Counted from the stretch's first letter, positions 8,094 to 19,678 are shown. The stretch is DNA of 64,000 nt from Ga0077555 sp050250755 (GCA_050250755.1 JBFWOB010000032.1:13238-77237), one strand, 5' to 3'. Numbers and translations are program-made. Notes: generated by a model from the letters alone, not told the origin.

Positions 8094-9050
8094 ATGGGGT
8101 GGATGTCGAGTGCGGGCATGGAGGCTTTGCCTGCGAGTCCCGCCGTGCTTGGTGCTCAGTCTGGAGAGCGGATCGTCGCCATCATCACTGCCCTGGCATT
8201 GCTCGCCGCGACTGCCCCTTTGCTCATGAGTCAGCCCGATGACGCAGGCATTGGGAAGGCCGCTTCCTCAAGGTCCACAACGGGCGAGACCAGCGTTCCG
8301 GAGACCATCATCGCCGGCTACGGAGGTGTAACCCACACGCACGCGAGCAACGTCCACTTCGCGAAACCGGGCCTCACAGACCTCACTGCGCACGATGTGC
8401 AGTGGATCGGGCGGCCATTCAAGAGTCCCATCTACTATGGCGTTCGAGCCATGCACTGGTCTGCTGGCGGCCGCCTTGGTGGCATGCTCGATTTCACGCA
8501 CGCCAAAGCGATCTCGGTCCGAGAGCAGACGGTCGATTTCTCTGGAACTCGGAACGGTGCGGCAGCGAACAGCTCCGCCAAGATGGGCGACACTTTTCGA
8601 CATCTCGAGTTCAGCCATGGGCACAACATGCTGACCCTAAATGGCCTGCTCAGCCTTGGGCGCCTGGCACCGTCGCTGCGCCCGTACGTCGGCGGCGGCA
8701 TTGGCCTGTCGCTGCCTCACACGGAGGTGCAGTTCAACGACGAGAGCCGGCGCACGTACGAATACCAAATCACGGGGCCAGTCGGTCAGGTCGTCGCCGG
8801 GATCGAGGTGCGCTTGCCGAGAGTGTCCGTTCTCTTCGAGTACAAATTCTCGCTAGCTCCCTATTGGGCGCCGCTTTCGCTGCGCGACGGGTCCAAAGGC
8901 AATGCGTTCATCGACTACTGGGCGCAGATCAGCAGTTGGCTGCGGGGCGAAGCGCCCGAGGGCGGGTGGCTGACGACATCGCTGGCGACGCACCATGGCA
9001 TCATTGCCATCGGCTACCGACACGCTGGGGCTCACGTTCCGGCCCGCTGA
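8094..9050 (+). CDS. Outer-membrane beta-barrel protein, LpxQ (lipid A oxidase)-like
   Basis: A protein of 318 residues with an N-terminal hydrophobic export segment around residues 27-46 and a C-terminal region of alternating strands typical of a small outer-membrane barrel. Stretches such as YYGVRAMHW, GGMLDFTHAKA, LEFSHGHNMLTLNGLLSLG, RPYVGGGIGLSLPHTEV and GQVVAGIEVRLPRVSVLFEY recall the rhizobial lipid A oxidase family (LpxQ), which converts proximal glucosamine of lipid A to 2-aminogluconate. I am confident about the barrel and less so about the reaction. The start has a GGGGG ribosome-binding site six bases upstream. It probably shares a transcript with the gene at 7407 and is convergent with a LysR gene. 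Confidence 0.68.
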   Translation: MGWMSSAGMEALPASPAVLGAQSGERIVAIITALALLAATAPLLMSQPDDAGIGKAASSRSTTGETSVPETIIAGYGGVTHTHASNVHFAKPGLTDLTAHDVQWIGRPFKSPIYYGVRAMHWSAGGRLGGMLDFTHAKAISVREQTVDFSGTRNGAAANSSAKMGDTFRHLEFSHGHNMLTLNGLLSLGRLAPSLRPYVGGGIGLSLPHTEVQFNDESRRTYEYQITGPVGQVVAGIEVRLPRVSVLFEYKFSLAPYWAPLSLRDGSKGNAFIDYWAQISSWLRGEAPEGGWLTTSLATHHGIIAIGYRHAGAHVPAR

Positions 9051-9059
9051 TCCGGCGTC

Positions 9060-9995
9060 TCAGGATAGCAAACCTGACGACTGGCCAGTAAATTCCGATC
9101 CTGCATGCGTGGACTTCCGGCACTCCTTGTACCAGTCGGACATGAACTCGAGAAAGACGCGCAGCTTCGGTAGCAAATGCCGATTGCTCGGGTAGACGGC
9201 CCAGACGGCCGAATCGAGACCGGCGTCGCAATCGGTCAGGATCTCACGTAGGGCCCCGCTGGCTAGCGCATCGGCAACGCGGGCACGCGAGATCCGCAGC
9301 ACGCCCAGTCCTTCCACAGCCGCATGCCGCAACAACTCGCCGTTGTCGGAGCGGAGCCGTGCAGTCACCCGGACATCGATCAGGCGCTCGCCGCGTTTGA
9401 ACGTCCATTGATAGTCGTCACCAAGCACAAGGCACGCATGGCCGGTGAGGTCCTCGGGGGAGGAGAGTATGCCGTTCACCGCAAGATAGTCCGGCGAGGC
9501 AACGATCGCCTGCCGGTCCGGGGCCAAGCGCTTGGCGATCAAGCTCGAGTCCGCGAGACAGCCCGTGCGGATCGCCACGTCATAGCCCCCTTCAGGAAAA
9601 CTCACGACGCGATCTGTAAGATCGATCTGGACGTCAATTTCGGGATACGTCGCCATGAAGGCGCATATTGCGGGGGCGATCACGCCACGACCGAGGCTAT
9701 TCGGCGCCGAAATTCGGAGCTTGCCGCGGGGTTGCCCGACATGCGCCGTGACCGTCTCGAAGGCAAATTCGAGGTTTCTGAGCAGCGGCTCAATGGACGC
9801 GAGAAGCATCGCGCCCTCTTCCGTCATACTGAAAGAGCGCGTCGTGCGATCGAACAGGCGTACGGATAGCTCAGCCTCAAGAGCTTGAAGCCGCTTCGAT
9901 ATGGTGCCTGCGCTCAGATCGAACTCCGCGCCGACCGCGGAGAGATTCTGGACCTGGGCCACGCGGGCAAAGATTTTCAGATCCTGGATATCCAT
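9060..9995 (-). CDS. LysR-family transcriptional regulator
   Basis: A LysR-type regulator of 311 residues. The N-terminal winged helix reads MDIQDLKIFARVAQVQNLSA, then a helix-turn-helix with FDLSAGTISKRLQALEAELS and VRLFDRTTRSFSMTEEG. The remainder is a periplasmic-binding-protein-like effector domain (GKLRISAPNSLGRGVIAPAI, then YDVAIRTGCLADSSL). It belongs to the subgroup with degraded positional specificity seen in many proteobacteria (CrgA-like). The ATG at 9995 with a GAAGGA directly upstream gives the standard family start; ten extra codons upstream are in frame. The effector and targets cannot be told. It faces the barrel gene tail to tail, and its own upstream region contains no divergent gene. 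Confidence 0.88.
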   Translation of the reverse strand: MDIQDLKIFARVAQVQNLSAVGAEFDLSAGTISKRLQALEAELSVRLFDRTTRSFSMTEEGAMLLASIEPLLRNLEFAFETVTAHVGQPRGKLRISAPNSLGRGVIAPAICAFMATYPEIDVQIDLTDRVVSFPEGGYDVAIRTGCLADSSLIAKRLAPDRQAIVASPDYLAVNGILSSPEDLTGHACLVLGDDYQWTFKRGERLIDVRVTARLRSDNGELLRHAAVEGLGVLRISRARVADALASGALREILTDCDAGLDSAVWAVYPSNRHLLPKLRVFLEFMSDWYKECRKSTHAGSEFTGQSSGLLS

Positions 9996-10361
9996 TCCTT
10001 CAAACTGCTCCTGGTGCGGCCGCATTGCGCCGCCCGCACCCTATGGACTCACCAAAGCGACGACACCGCAAACCGCCGTTCGCACAGGCGACGCATTCCG
10101 CCACGCTACCAACGAAGCTCGCGCATCTCGGATATACGTGCCCAGGAAGTGCGTTGGCTCGGCTCGAAAATCGTGGCGCCAACCCCTCGCGGCTCGCGGC
10201 TTGCGACGATGCCTGACTGATGACCGTCGCCTGCCGGTTATATACGCCGGCATGTTCACGGCTCGGTATGGATGCCGTGCCGGGGTTTCAATACAGCTAA
10301 CGGTCAACGCGCGACATTTCCGTCGCGCCGAGCGTGCTCACTCCGAGCCATACGCATGTCT
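9996..10361. other. Intergenic region upstream of the LysR gene
   Basis: No convincing gene is visible in these 366 bases. The stretch holds the presumed promoter of the LysR gene and the 3' flank of the DUF4175 gene. A short inverted repeat, TGCCGG and CCGGCA around an AT-rich centre (about 10232-10252), is the only structure I noticed. Confidence 0.5.
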
Positions 10362-13061
<2,700 letters not shown>

Positions 13062-13315
13062 CAACGATTCCTCGCATTCGCCCCGAAACTTAGCTGTGAT
13101 CGTCCCAGTGCTCCCTCCGCGACGGCCACCTGATTGCATCTTCGCATAACGACGTCTCTTTGACGAGCCTTAACGACCCTCGGCCCGCCCGCGCCGGGGC
13201 AGATCAGCCCACCCCGTCTTGACCTTTCACTTGGGCCGAAACGAGGCACGGTCAAGTCTTGATGCGAATGAGTTGTGCAGGCGACTGGTTCCGGTCTCGC
13301 TTCGCGCTCAATTGC

Positions 13316-14983
13316 TTACCATCGTGATGCCAACGCCTGATCGGTTGGAGGACGATGCGGCGCTCCTGGGGCGAAGCTGTCGGCGCGGGCCATCGGCCAG
13401 GCTTCCCGGAACTGGGGATGATCCGTGCCCGTGAGAAGCTCCCCCGGGCGGAGGAAGCGGTACATTTCGGCGAGGCTTACCACGCGATCGAGGGCCGCAC
13501 GGCGCATGAAGTGGCGCGGCGCCAAATCGCGCGGATGATCGAGCCCGGCGGCAGCCACGATCTCGGCCAAGGCCTTGATCGTCTCTCGATGGAAGTTGGT
13601 CACACGCTCGGCCTTATCCGGCACCACGATGGCCCGGCTGCGCATCGGGTCGGAGCTTGTCACGCCCGTCGGGCAGCGACCAGTGTGGCACGTCTGGGCC
13701 TGAATGCAGCCCACGGCAAACATGAAGCCCCGCGCCGCGTTGCACCAATCCGCTCCCAGCGCCATGGCACGCGCCATGTCGAACGCCGTGACGATCTTAC
13801 CGGAAGCCCCGAGCCGAATACGGTCGCGCAGCCCCGCACCGACCAGCGCCGATTGCACGAATGCGAGCCCGTCGCGCAGCGGCATGCCGAGATGGTCCAT
13901 GAACTCGAGCGGTGCCGCGCCCGTGCCGCCTTCCTTGCCATCGACGACGATGAAATCGGGCGTGATCCCAGTCTCGAGCATCGCCTTGACGATCGCCAGA
14001 AACTCCCACGGATGACCGATGCACAGCTTGAAACCGGCTGGCTTACCACCCGAAAGACGCCGCATCTCGGCGATGAAGTGCATCATTTCGATCGGGGTCG
14101 AGAACGCGGAATGGCGCGACGGCGAGATGCAATCGCGCCCTTCGGGGATACCGCGGATGCGGGCGATCTCCGCAGTGACTTTGGCCGCCGGCAGCACGCC
14201 GCCGTGACCGGGCTTGGCCCCTTGGCTGAGCTTCAGCTCGACCATCTTGATCTGCGGGGTGGCGGCCACCTCGGCGAAGCGCTCGGGCGAGAATGTTCCA
14301 TCTGGGTTCCGCGCGCTGAAATAGCCCGAGCCCAGCTCCCATATGATGTCGCCGCCATTCTCCGTGTGATAGGGCGTGAAGCCGCCCTCCCCCGTGTCGT
14401 GGGCGAAATTCCCGGCTTTGGCTCCTTTGTTGAGAGCACGGACCGCATTGGCCGAAAGCGATCCGTAGCTCATCGCCGAGATATTCAGGACGGAGGACGA
14501 ATAGGGTTTGCTGCACCCCTCCCCACCGATCGAGATGCGGAAGGGGTCCGACGATACCGGATGCGGCGCGATCGAGTGGAGCAGCCACTCGAAGCCGATT
14601 TGGTAAACATCGTACTGAGTTCCGAATGGTCGCTGATCGAGTTCCAGTTTCGCGCGCTGGTAGACGATCGCCCGCTTGTCTCGGCTGAACGGCGTGCCGT
14701 CCTTATCGGTTTCGAAGAAGTATTGTCTCAGCTCGGGGCGGATATCCTCGAAGAAGAACCGCAAATGGCCAAGGATTGGATAATTGCGCAGGATCGAATG
14801 GCGCGTCTGAAGGAGATCGTAGAGCCCAACCAGCGAGCAGAAGGCGAAGATCGCGAAAGGGACGCCAATGAGCCAGTCGTACCCTGGGTAGACTTGCGAG
14901 GCGATGGCGAAAGCAAGCGTTCCGGCCACCGCTACCGTCATAGCGACGTAGCGAGGCAGGAACGGCAGGAATGGCGAAGGCAT
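13316..14983 (-). CDS. Membrane-anchored FMN-binding glutamate synthase-like protein
   Basis: A protein of 555 residues whose main domain is the FMN/Fe-S synthase domain of glutamate synthase (GltB-like, archaeal type), without the amidotransferase domain. Motifs include ISAMSYGSLSANAVRALNKG, GGDIIWELGSGYF, KLSQGAKPGHGGVLPA, DFIVVDGKEGGTGAAP and LGADWCNAARGFMFAVGCIQ. The last leads into a Cys cluster (C-I-Q-A-Q-T-C-H-T-G-R-C-P-T-G) like the [3Fe-4S] site. Two hydrophobic segments at residues 10-55 should anchor it to the inner membrane. The ATG at 14983 has GGGGAGAG upstream; an in-frame codon lies 15 codons earlier. Lacking a glutaminase, it cannot be a standard glutamate synthase; its substrate is unknown. 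It lies between lysA and the DUF4175 gene. Confidence 0.86.
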   Translation of the reverse strand: MPSPFLPFLPRYVAMTVAVAGTLAFAIASQVYPGYDWLIGVPFAIFAFCSLVGLYDLLQTRHSILRNYPILGHLRFFFEDIRPELRQYFFETDKDGTPFSRDKRAIVYQRAKLELDQRPFGTQYDVYQIGFEWLLHSIAPHPVSSDPFRISIGGEGCSKPYSSSVLNISAMSYGSLSANAVRALNKGAKAGNFAHDTGEGGFTPYHTENGGDIIWELGSGYFSARNPDGTFSPERFAEVAATPQIKMVELKLSQGAKPGHGGVLPAAKVTAEIARIRGIPEGRDCISPSRHSAFSTPIEMMHFIAEMRRLSGGKPAGFKLCIGHPWEFLAIVKAMLETGITPDFIVVDGKEGGTGAAPLEFMDHLGMPLRDGLAFVQSALVGAGLRDRIRLGASGKIVTAFDMARAMALGADWCNAARGFMFAVGCIQAQTCHTGRCPTGVTSSDPMRSRAIVVPDKAERVTNFHRETIKALAEIVAAAGLDHPRDLAPRHFMRRAALDRVVSLAEMYRFLRPGELLTGTDHPQFREAWPMARADSFAPGAPHRPPTDQALASRW

Positions 14984-15137
14984 CGAGTTGTCTCTCCCCA
15001 GCCGAGAAGGCATTGCTATAGGCAACATACCACCAGCCTATCTCCACAACGCGACACGCAGGTCAACGCAGCGTATTCGGCCTCGGATGTGTGAGGGATT
15101 GCCTTATGGAGATCGGCTGCCGGCTCCGCAAACGCGG

Positions 15138-16412
15138 CTAGACCCAATCCGGCAAGTGATCCTGCCCGATCAAATCCTCCCAAGTCTGGCGCGGTCGGAC
15201 GACGGCATAGGCGCTCTCGTTCACGAGCACCTCCGGCACCAGCAGACGGGAGTTGTAGCTCGACGACATTGCCGCGCCGTATGCCCCCGCTGTCATGAAC
15301 GCGACGAGATCCCGGGGCGCAAGTTCCGGCAAAGCGCGCGCCGTCGCGAACGTGTCGCTCGTCTCGCAAATCGGGCCGACGACGTCATAGGTCCGGCGCG
15401 GCGTATCGGTCCCGGGTTGCTTCACCGCCCAGATGTCGTGGAAGGCGTCGTACATGGCCGGGCGAACGAGGTCGTTCATCGCGGCGTCGACCACGATAAA
15501 GGTCTTTTGCGGTCTGCGGTTCAGATGGACGACCTGCGCGAGCAACACACCCGCATTGCCAACGATGATGCGGCCCGGTTCAAAGCCAAGCTCGACATTG
15601 AGGCCATGAAACGTATTGCGCACGAGTGCCGCGTAGGCCTGGATCAGATCGGGCCCGTGCGAGACCGCCTCGCTCATTTCATAGGGGATGCCGAGCCCGC
15701 CCCCGAGGTCGAGTCGGGAAACGCGGTAACCCTTCTCGCGCAGCCGGAGCGTCGTGGCACGCATTCGACCGAACGCCGCGCCAAGGTCGTGCAACGCGCG
15801 GATTTGGCTGCCGATGTGCACTGCGAGACCTTCCACGCGCACGCCGGGCAACTCGGCCGCGACGCCAAATAGCCGCTCGGCCTCCTCGATGCTGACGCCG
15901 AACTTGTTGTCGGACGAGCCTGTCGTAATCTTGGCGTGTCCGCCCGCGCCGATATCCGGATTGATGCGGAATACCGCCGCCTGCTCGCGACCTTTGGCGG
16001 CCGCCACCCGCGAGAGAGCCGTCAACTCGCCCTCGGTCTCCACATTCACCTGGTAGATGCCCGCGTCGACCGCGAATGCGAGCTCTGCATCCGTCTTGCC
16101 GACGCCCGAGAAGACGATCCGGTCCGCGGGAATGCCCGCTGCCAGGGCCTTGCGAATCTCACCCTCGGATACAGTGTCTGCCCCGGCGCCGAGCCCGCCT
16201 AGCAGATTGAGCACCGCGAGATTAGGGTTGGCCTTCATCGCATAGAAGACGCGCGCGTCGAGCCCCGAAAGGGCGCCTGCGAAAGCGTTGTAGTGACGCT
16301 CGATGGTCGCCGCCGAATAGACGTAGACGGGCGTTCCCACCTCGGCTGCGATTGTTTCGAGGCTCACATTTTCGGCGTGGAGCGTACCGCCCCTGTAGGT
16401 GAAGTGGTGCAT
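15138..16412 (-). CDS. lysA: Diaminopimelate decarboxylase
   Basis: LysA decarboxylates meso-diaminopimelate to L-lysine, the last step of lysine synthesis. It is a PLP enzyme of alanine-racemase fold type III, 424 residues, normal length. The PLP lysine is in VFYAMKANPNLAV (near residue 60). Also visible are the glycine-rich phosphate site (RLDLGGGLGIPY), EPGRIIVGNAGVLL, and the conserved C-terminal VGPICETSDTFA with the substrate-binding cysteine. The start ATG begins MHHFTYRGGTLHAENV, as in alphaproteobacterial homologues. dapA, for an earlier step of the same pathway, lies at the other end of this window. It is divergent from the YCII-sigma factor group, with about 214 bases between the two starts. 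Confidence 0.96.
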   Translation of the reverse strand: MHHFTYRGGTLHAENVSLETIAAEVGTPVYVYSAATIERHYNAFAGALSGLDARVFYAMKANPNLAVLNLLGGLGAGADTVSEGEIRKALAAGIPADRIVFSGVGKTDAELAFAVDAGIYQVNVETEGELTALSRVAAAKGREQAAVFRINPDIGAGGHAKITTGSSDNKFGVSIEEAERLFGVAAELPGVRVEGLAVHIGSQIRALHDLGAAFGRMRATTLRLREKGYRVSRLDLGGGLGIPYEMSEAVSHGPDLIQAYAALVRNTFHGLNVELGFEPGRIIVGNAGVLLAQVVHLNRRPQKTFIVVDAAMNDLVRPAMYDAFHDIWAVKQPGTDTPRRTYDVVGPICETSDTFATARALPELAPRDLVAFMTAGAYGAAMSSSYNSRLLVPEVLVNESAYAVVRPRQTWEDLIGQDHLPDWV

Positions 16413-16626
16413 GGACCGTCCGGCTCTTATCGCGCCCCAACCGCAGCCGTGGCGCCGTGCGGCGACACTAGGACGGTTCGCGCCGCATCGCTACCGCCGT
16501 CCATGGGCTACGGCGGCTCTCCTTGCGCCCTCGCCCTGCAGCAGCATGAGAAAAAATTGTTTGCACTCGGTGTCGGAAGCCGCCCACCTCGAACGTCCTG
16601 GACGAGAGAATATGTGGAGATACCCC

Positions 16627-16998
16627 ATGCAATACGCCATCCTCTGCTACCACGACGAGAAGGTGGTCTGCGCCTGGTCCAAGGAGCAGGACGAAGCGGT
16701 CATGGCCAAGCTGGCGGTTATCCACCAGCGCCTCGCGAAGGAAGGCAAGCTTGGCCCGGTCGCGCGCCTCTTGCCGACGACCGCCGCAACTACCCTCAGG
16801 AAGGATCGCGAGCCGCCATTGATCCTCGATGGCCCCTTTGCCGAAACAAAGGAGCAGTTGCTCGGTTTCTATATCGTCGAGGCGATCTCGCTCGAAGAGG
16901 TGCTCGAGATCGCGCGTGAGCTGGGGCAGGCCAACCCTGGCGGCGCCTATGAGGTCCGCCCAGTCGGGTACTTCATCGACGGGAGCAAAACGGGGTGA
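16627..16998 (+). CDS. YCII/DGPF-domain protein linked to an ECF sigma factor
   Basis: A small protein of 123 residues of the YCII-related (DGPF) family. It starts MQYAILCYHDEKVV and carries the family hallmark DGPFAETKEQLLGFYIVE. A longer frame exists upstream, but the conserved N-terminus places the start at the ATG at 16627. Its stop codon overlaps the GTG start of the next gene (GTGA), so it is translationally coupled to the ECF sigma factor. DGPF proteins are the defining neighbours of ECF42-type sigma factors and are thought to act in the same stress response, although their biochemistry is unclear. Confidence 0.9.
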   Translation: MQYAILCYHDEKVVCAWSKEQDEAVMAKLAVIHQRLAKEGKLGPVARLLPTTAATTLRKDREPPLILDGPFAETKEQLLGFYIVEAISLEEVLEIARELGQANPGGAYEVRPVGYFIDGSKTG

Positions 16999-18299
16999 CC
17001 AATCGAGACTGGATGAGCGCGGTGCTTAGTTCAGCGCGCCCCAAGGCGGTGGCTGCACTCGTGCGCTATTTCCGCGATCTCGATGTCGCGGAAGAAGCTT
17101 TTCAGGAAGCGTCCTTGCGGGCACTGGGCACCTGGCCGAAGAACGGCCCTCCGCGCGATCCGGCAGCCTGGCTGATCATGGTCGCCCGGAACTCGGCCAT
17201 CGATAACACGCGACGGACACGCCGGCATGTGCCGCTTCCGAATGACGACGTCGCCATCTCCGATACCTCAGACCAGGAAGAGCCGACCCTCGAGCGGATC
17301 GATGCAGCGGACTACCGGGATGACATTCTCCGCCTGATGTTCATCTGCTGCCACCCGGAGTTACCGGCTACGCAGCAGATCGCGCTGGCCCTGCGGATCG
17401 TCTCGGGACTTACGGTCGGGCAAATAGCGCGCGCGTTCCTGGTCAGCGAGGCGGCCATGGAACAGCGCATCACGCGCGCCAAGGCACGGGTCGCGAAGGC
17501 GGCGCGCACATTCGAGACGCCCGGAGCCGTCGAACGCAGCGAACGCCTCGCGGCAGTGGCGGCTATGATCTACCTCGTCTTCAACGAGGGATACTCAGCA
17601 CCCCACGGCGATGCGATCGACAAAGGTCCGCTTTCCGACGAAGCCATTCGCCTGGCCCGTCTTCTGCTGCAGATCTTTCCAGGCGAGCCCGAGATGATGG
17701 GGCTCACCGCGCTGCTCCTTCTCCAACACGCACGGGCGCCTGCGCGGTTCGACGCCCACGGCGAGGCCGTTCTGCTCGCCGATCAGGATCGAAGCCTCTG
17801 GCGCCGTCCTCTCATCGCTGAGGGGCTTGCGCTGGTCGACAAGGCGATGCGGCATCGCCAGCCGGGTCCCTATCAGATCCAAGCCGCCATCGCGGCGCTT
17901 CATGCGCGGGCAGAGACGCCGGACAGCACCGATTGGCAACAGATCGAGTTGCTTTACGGAGCGCTCGAGCGCGTTTCGCCATCGCCCGTGATTACCCTGA
18001 ACCGGGCGGTAGCTGTTTCGAAAGTTCGAGGATCCAAAGCCGCGCTGGAGATGATCGAGCCGCTGCATGGGGCGCTTGCGAGCTATTTCTACTTTCATGG
18101 TGCACGAGGCAGCTTCCTTGCCGACGTTGGACGCTTCCAAGAAGCCCGGCAAGCCTTCGATCAGGCCATTGCACTCGCCCGTTCGCCGGCAGAGGCGGCG
18201 CACATTCGCCGGGAGCTGGACCGGCTTGTCCGGGACCGCGGTCAAACCGGTGACACGGTACTCAATAAGAAATCTGGGCTCGATAAAAAACTTGGATGA
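16995..18299 (+). CDS. ECF RNA polymerase sigma factor with C-terminal TPR-like extension (ECF42-like)
   Basis: A sigma factor of 434 residues. Region 2 is near residues 15-80 (VRYFRDLDVAEEAFQEASLR, then DPAAWLIMVARNSAIDNTRR). Region 4 is near 115-170 (ATQQIALALRIVSGLTVGQI, then AFLVSEAAMEQRITRAKARV). The long C-terminal part begins IYLVFNEGYSAPHG and continues with helical repeats (VITLNRAVAVSKVRG, then ALASYFYFHGARGSFLADVG). ECF42 sigma factors share this layout; they lack a cognate anti-sigma gene, and the extension is needed for activity. None of the neighbours looks like an anti-sigma factor. The GTG start overlaps the upstream stop. Probable targets are its own operon and the DUF1428 and SRPBCC genes downstream. 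Confidence 0.92.
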   Translation: MTNRDWMSAVLSSARPKAVAALVRYFRDLDVAEEAFQEASLRALGTWPKNGPPRDPAAWLIMVARNSAIDNTRRTRRHVPLPNDDVAISDTSDQEEPTLERIDAADYRDDILRLMFICCHPELPATQQIALALRIVSGLTVGQIARAFLVSEAAMEQRITRAKARVAKAARTFETPGAVERSERLAAVAAMIYLVFNEGYSAPHGDAIDKGPLSDEAIRLARLLLQIFPGEPEMMGLTALLLLQHARAPARFDAHGEAVLLADQDRSLWRRPLIAEGLALVDKAMRHRQPGPYQIQAAIAALHARAETPDSTDWQQIELLYGALERVSPSPVITLNRAVAVSKVRGSKAALEMIEPLHGALASYFYFHGARGSFLADVGRFQEARQAFDQAIALARSPAEAAHIRRELDRLVRDRGQTGDTVLNKKSGLDKKLG

Positions 18300-18389
18300 C
18301 GGTGTCGGCCAAGGGCCATCTCGACCGTCTTCAGGACAGCCGGCCGAAAGCGCCGCCGCGCCGAGACCACGGAGAAGGAGACGCTGACT

Positions 18390-18761
18390 ATGGATAGCTA
18401 CACGGACAAGTATGTCGACAGTTTCGTCCTGGCCGTTCCGACCGCCAAGCTCGATGCCTATCGCAAGCTCGAGGAGCTGGCTGGCCGCGTCTGGCGCGAT
18501 CATGGCGCGCTCGAATACGTCGTTTGCATTGCCGATGACGTGCAGCCGGGCAAGGTCACCTCGTTCCCCCAGAGCGTGCAGCTCAAGGAGGATGAGACGG
18601 TCATCACCGCGTGGGCGGTCTATCGCTCTCGCGAGCATCGCGACGAAGTGGTCGGAAAGGTCATGCAGGACGAGCGCATGAAGAACCACGCTCCCGCTGA
18701 CATGCCCTTCGACGGCATGCGCATGTTCTGGGGTGGCTTCAAAGTGCTGCTCGAGGTTTGA
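18390..18761 (+). CDS. DUF1428 family protein
   Basis: A protein of 123 residues recognised by MDSYTDKYVDSFVLAVPTAK, the segment WRDHGALEYVVCIADDV, and the tail MPFDGMRMFWGGFKVLLEV. DUF1428 proteins have a dimeric alpha/beta-barrel fold like YCII and antibiotic-biosynthesis monooxygenases; no reaction is established. The GGAGAAGG-like ribosome-binding region just upstream supports the start. It follows the ECF sigma gene after 90 bases and, together with the next gene, is typical of the accessory set found with DGPF-linked sigma factors. Confidence 0.9.
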   Translation: MDSYTDKYVDSFVLAVPTAKLDAYRKLEELAGRVWRDHGALEYVVCIADDVQPGKVTSFPQSVQLKEDETVITAWAVYRSREHRDEVVGKVMQDERMKNHAPADMPFDGMRMFWGGFKVLLEV

Positions 18762-18931
18762 TCGGTGCGAAATTCCCCAGGGGGATGACGCGACATCACC
18801 GACATATTGCAGCGTATCTCTGGTTCGACCACGAGCCAGAGGACGCGGCTCGACCGATTGTGATCGGGTCGACCACGCCGCCGCTTCATCACCATACCCT
18901 ATAGTTTATTTTCCTACGGAGAGAATGCGCC

Positions 18932-19477
18932 ATGCTCACGATATTGATGGTCGTTGGGATTCTCGTTGCCGTCGCGCTTGCGGTTATTCTTGTCCTCGCG
19001 GCACGCCGGCCGGACACATTCAGCTATGGCCGCTCAGTCATTATTCGTGCTCCGGCCGAGCGGATCTTTCCATTGATCGCCGATCCCGTAGCTTTCAACA
19101 CCTGGAATCCATTCAACGAAGACGCCAGCATCAAGGGCAGCTACAGCGGTCCGGCACACGGGCCGGGTGCACGTTACACCTTCGAGAGCCGACGGGCCGG
19201 CACTGGATATACTGAAGTTGTCGAAGAGCACTCACCCAATCACCTCCGCGTGCGTCTCGTGATGACCAAGCCTTTCGCCTGTGACAACCGGGTGGATTTC
19301 CGTCTGGAGCCGACGCCGGAAGGCACGCGTGTCACCTGGGCGATGTCAGGTCCGATGACCTTCATGAGCAAGGTGATGAATCAAGTGATGGATTGCGAAA
19401 AGATGTGCGGCGACCAGTTCATTCGCGGCTTGAATAAATTGAAGTCTCTTGTCGAGCGCGAGCAAATCGCCGCGTGA
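18932..19477 (+). CDS. Membrane-anchored SRPBCC (polyketide cyclase/START-like) protein
   Basis: A protein of 181 residues. Residues 1-25 form a hydrophobic anchor (MLTILMVVGILVAVALAVIL). The remainder is a SRPBCC domain: SVIIRAPAERIFPLIADPVA, FNTWNPFNEDASIKG, then LRVRLVMTKPFACDNRVDFR and GTRVTWAMSGPMTFMSKVMN. Such domains bind hydrophobic ligands; this subgroup is often annotated polyketide cyclase without evidence. The ribosome-binding site GGAGAG precedes the ATG, and TATAGT lies a little upstream, so a separate promoter is possible. Its position after the DUF1428 gene suggests membership in the same sigma-factor regulon. Confidence 0.88.
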   Translation: MLTILMVVGILVAVALAVILVLAARRPDTFSYGRSVIIRAPAERIFPLIADPVAFNTWNPFNEDASIKGSYSGPAHGPGARYTFESRRAGTGYTEVVEEHSPNHLRVRLVMTKPFACDNRVDFRLEPTPEGTRVTWAMSGPMTFMSKVMNQVMDCEKMCGDQFIRGLNKLKSLVEREQIAA

Positions 19478-19621
19478 GATCGACTGGCATTCAGGTCGAT
19501 AATGGCAGCTTGTGGCTGAGCGAGAACCAGGACGATACGTGACCGATGATTTCGCACACGTTGCCGACGGTCTACGCTATCCGCTTCGCCTGATCAGGCC
19601 CGCCAGTTACCACGAAGCAAA

Positions 19622-19647
19622 GCGCTGCCGCCTACAGGCGACAGCGC
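19622..19647 (-). terminator. Probable terminator of the small secreted protein gene
   Basis: An 11-base-pair stem with one mismatch (GCGCTGCCGCC paired with GGCGACAGCGC) closes on a 4-base loop. On the minus strand it is followed by TTTGCTT and lies about 30 bases after the stop at 19679. Confidence 0.55.
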
Positions 19648-19678
19648 AAGAACGAGCTATCGGACCAAGTCCAGACGC

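Noticed and set aside
13355..15094. A long plus-strand open frame (579 codons) opposite the glutamate-synthase-like gene
   Set aside because: It lies wholly antisense to a gene with clear motifs, is rich in Arg and His as expected of a shadow of a GC-rich gene, and shows no recognisable domain.
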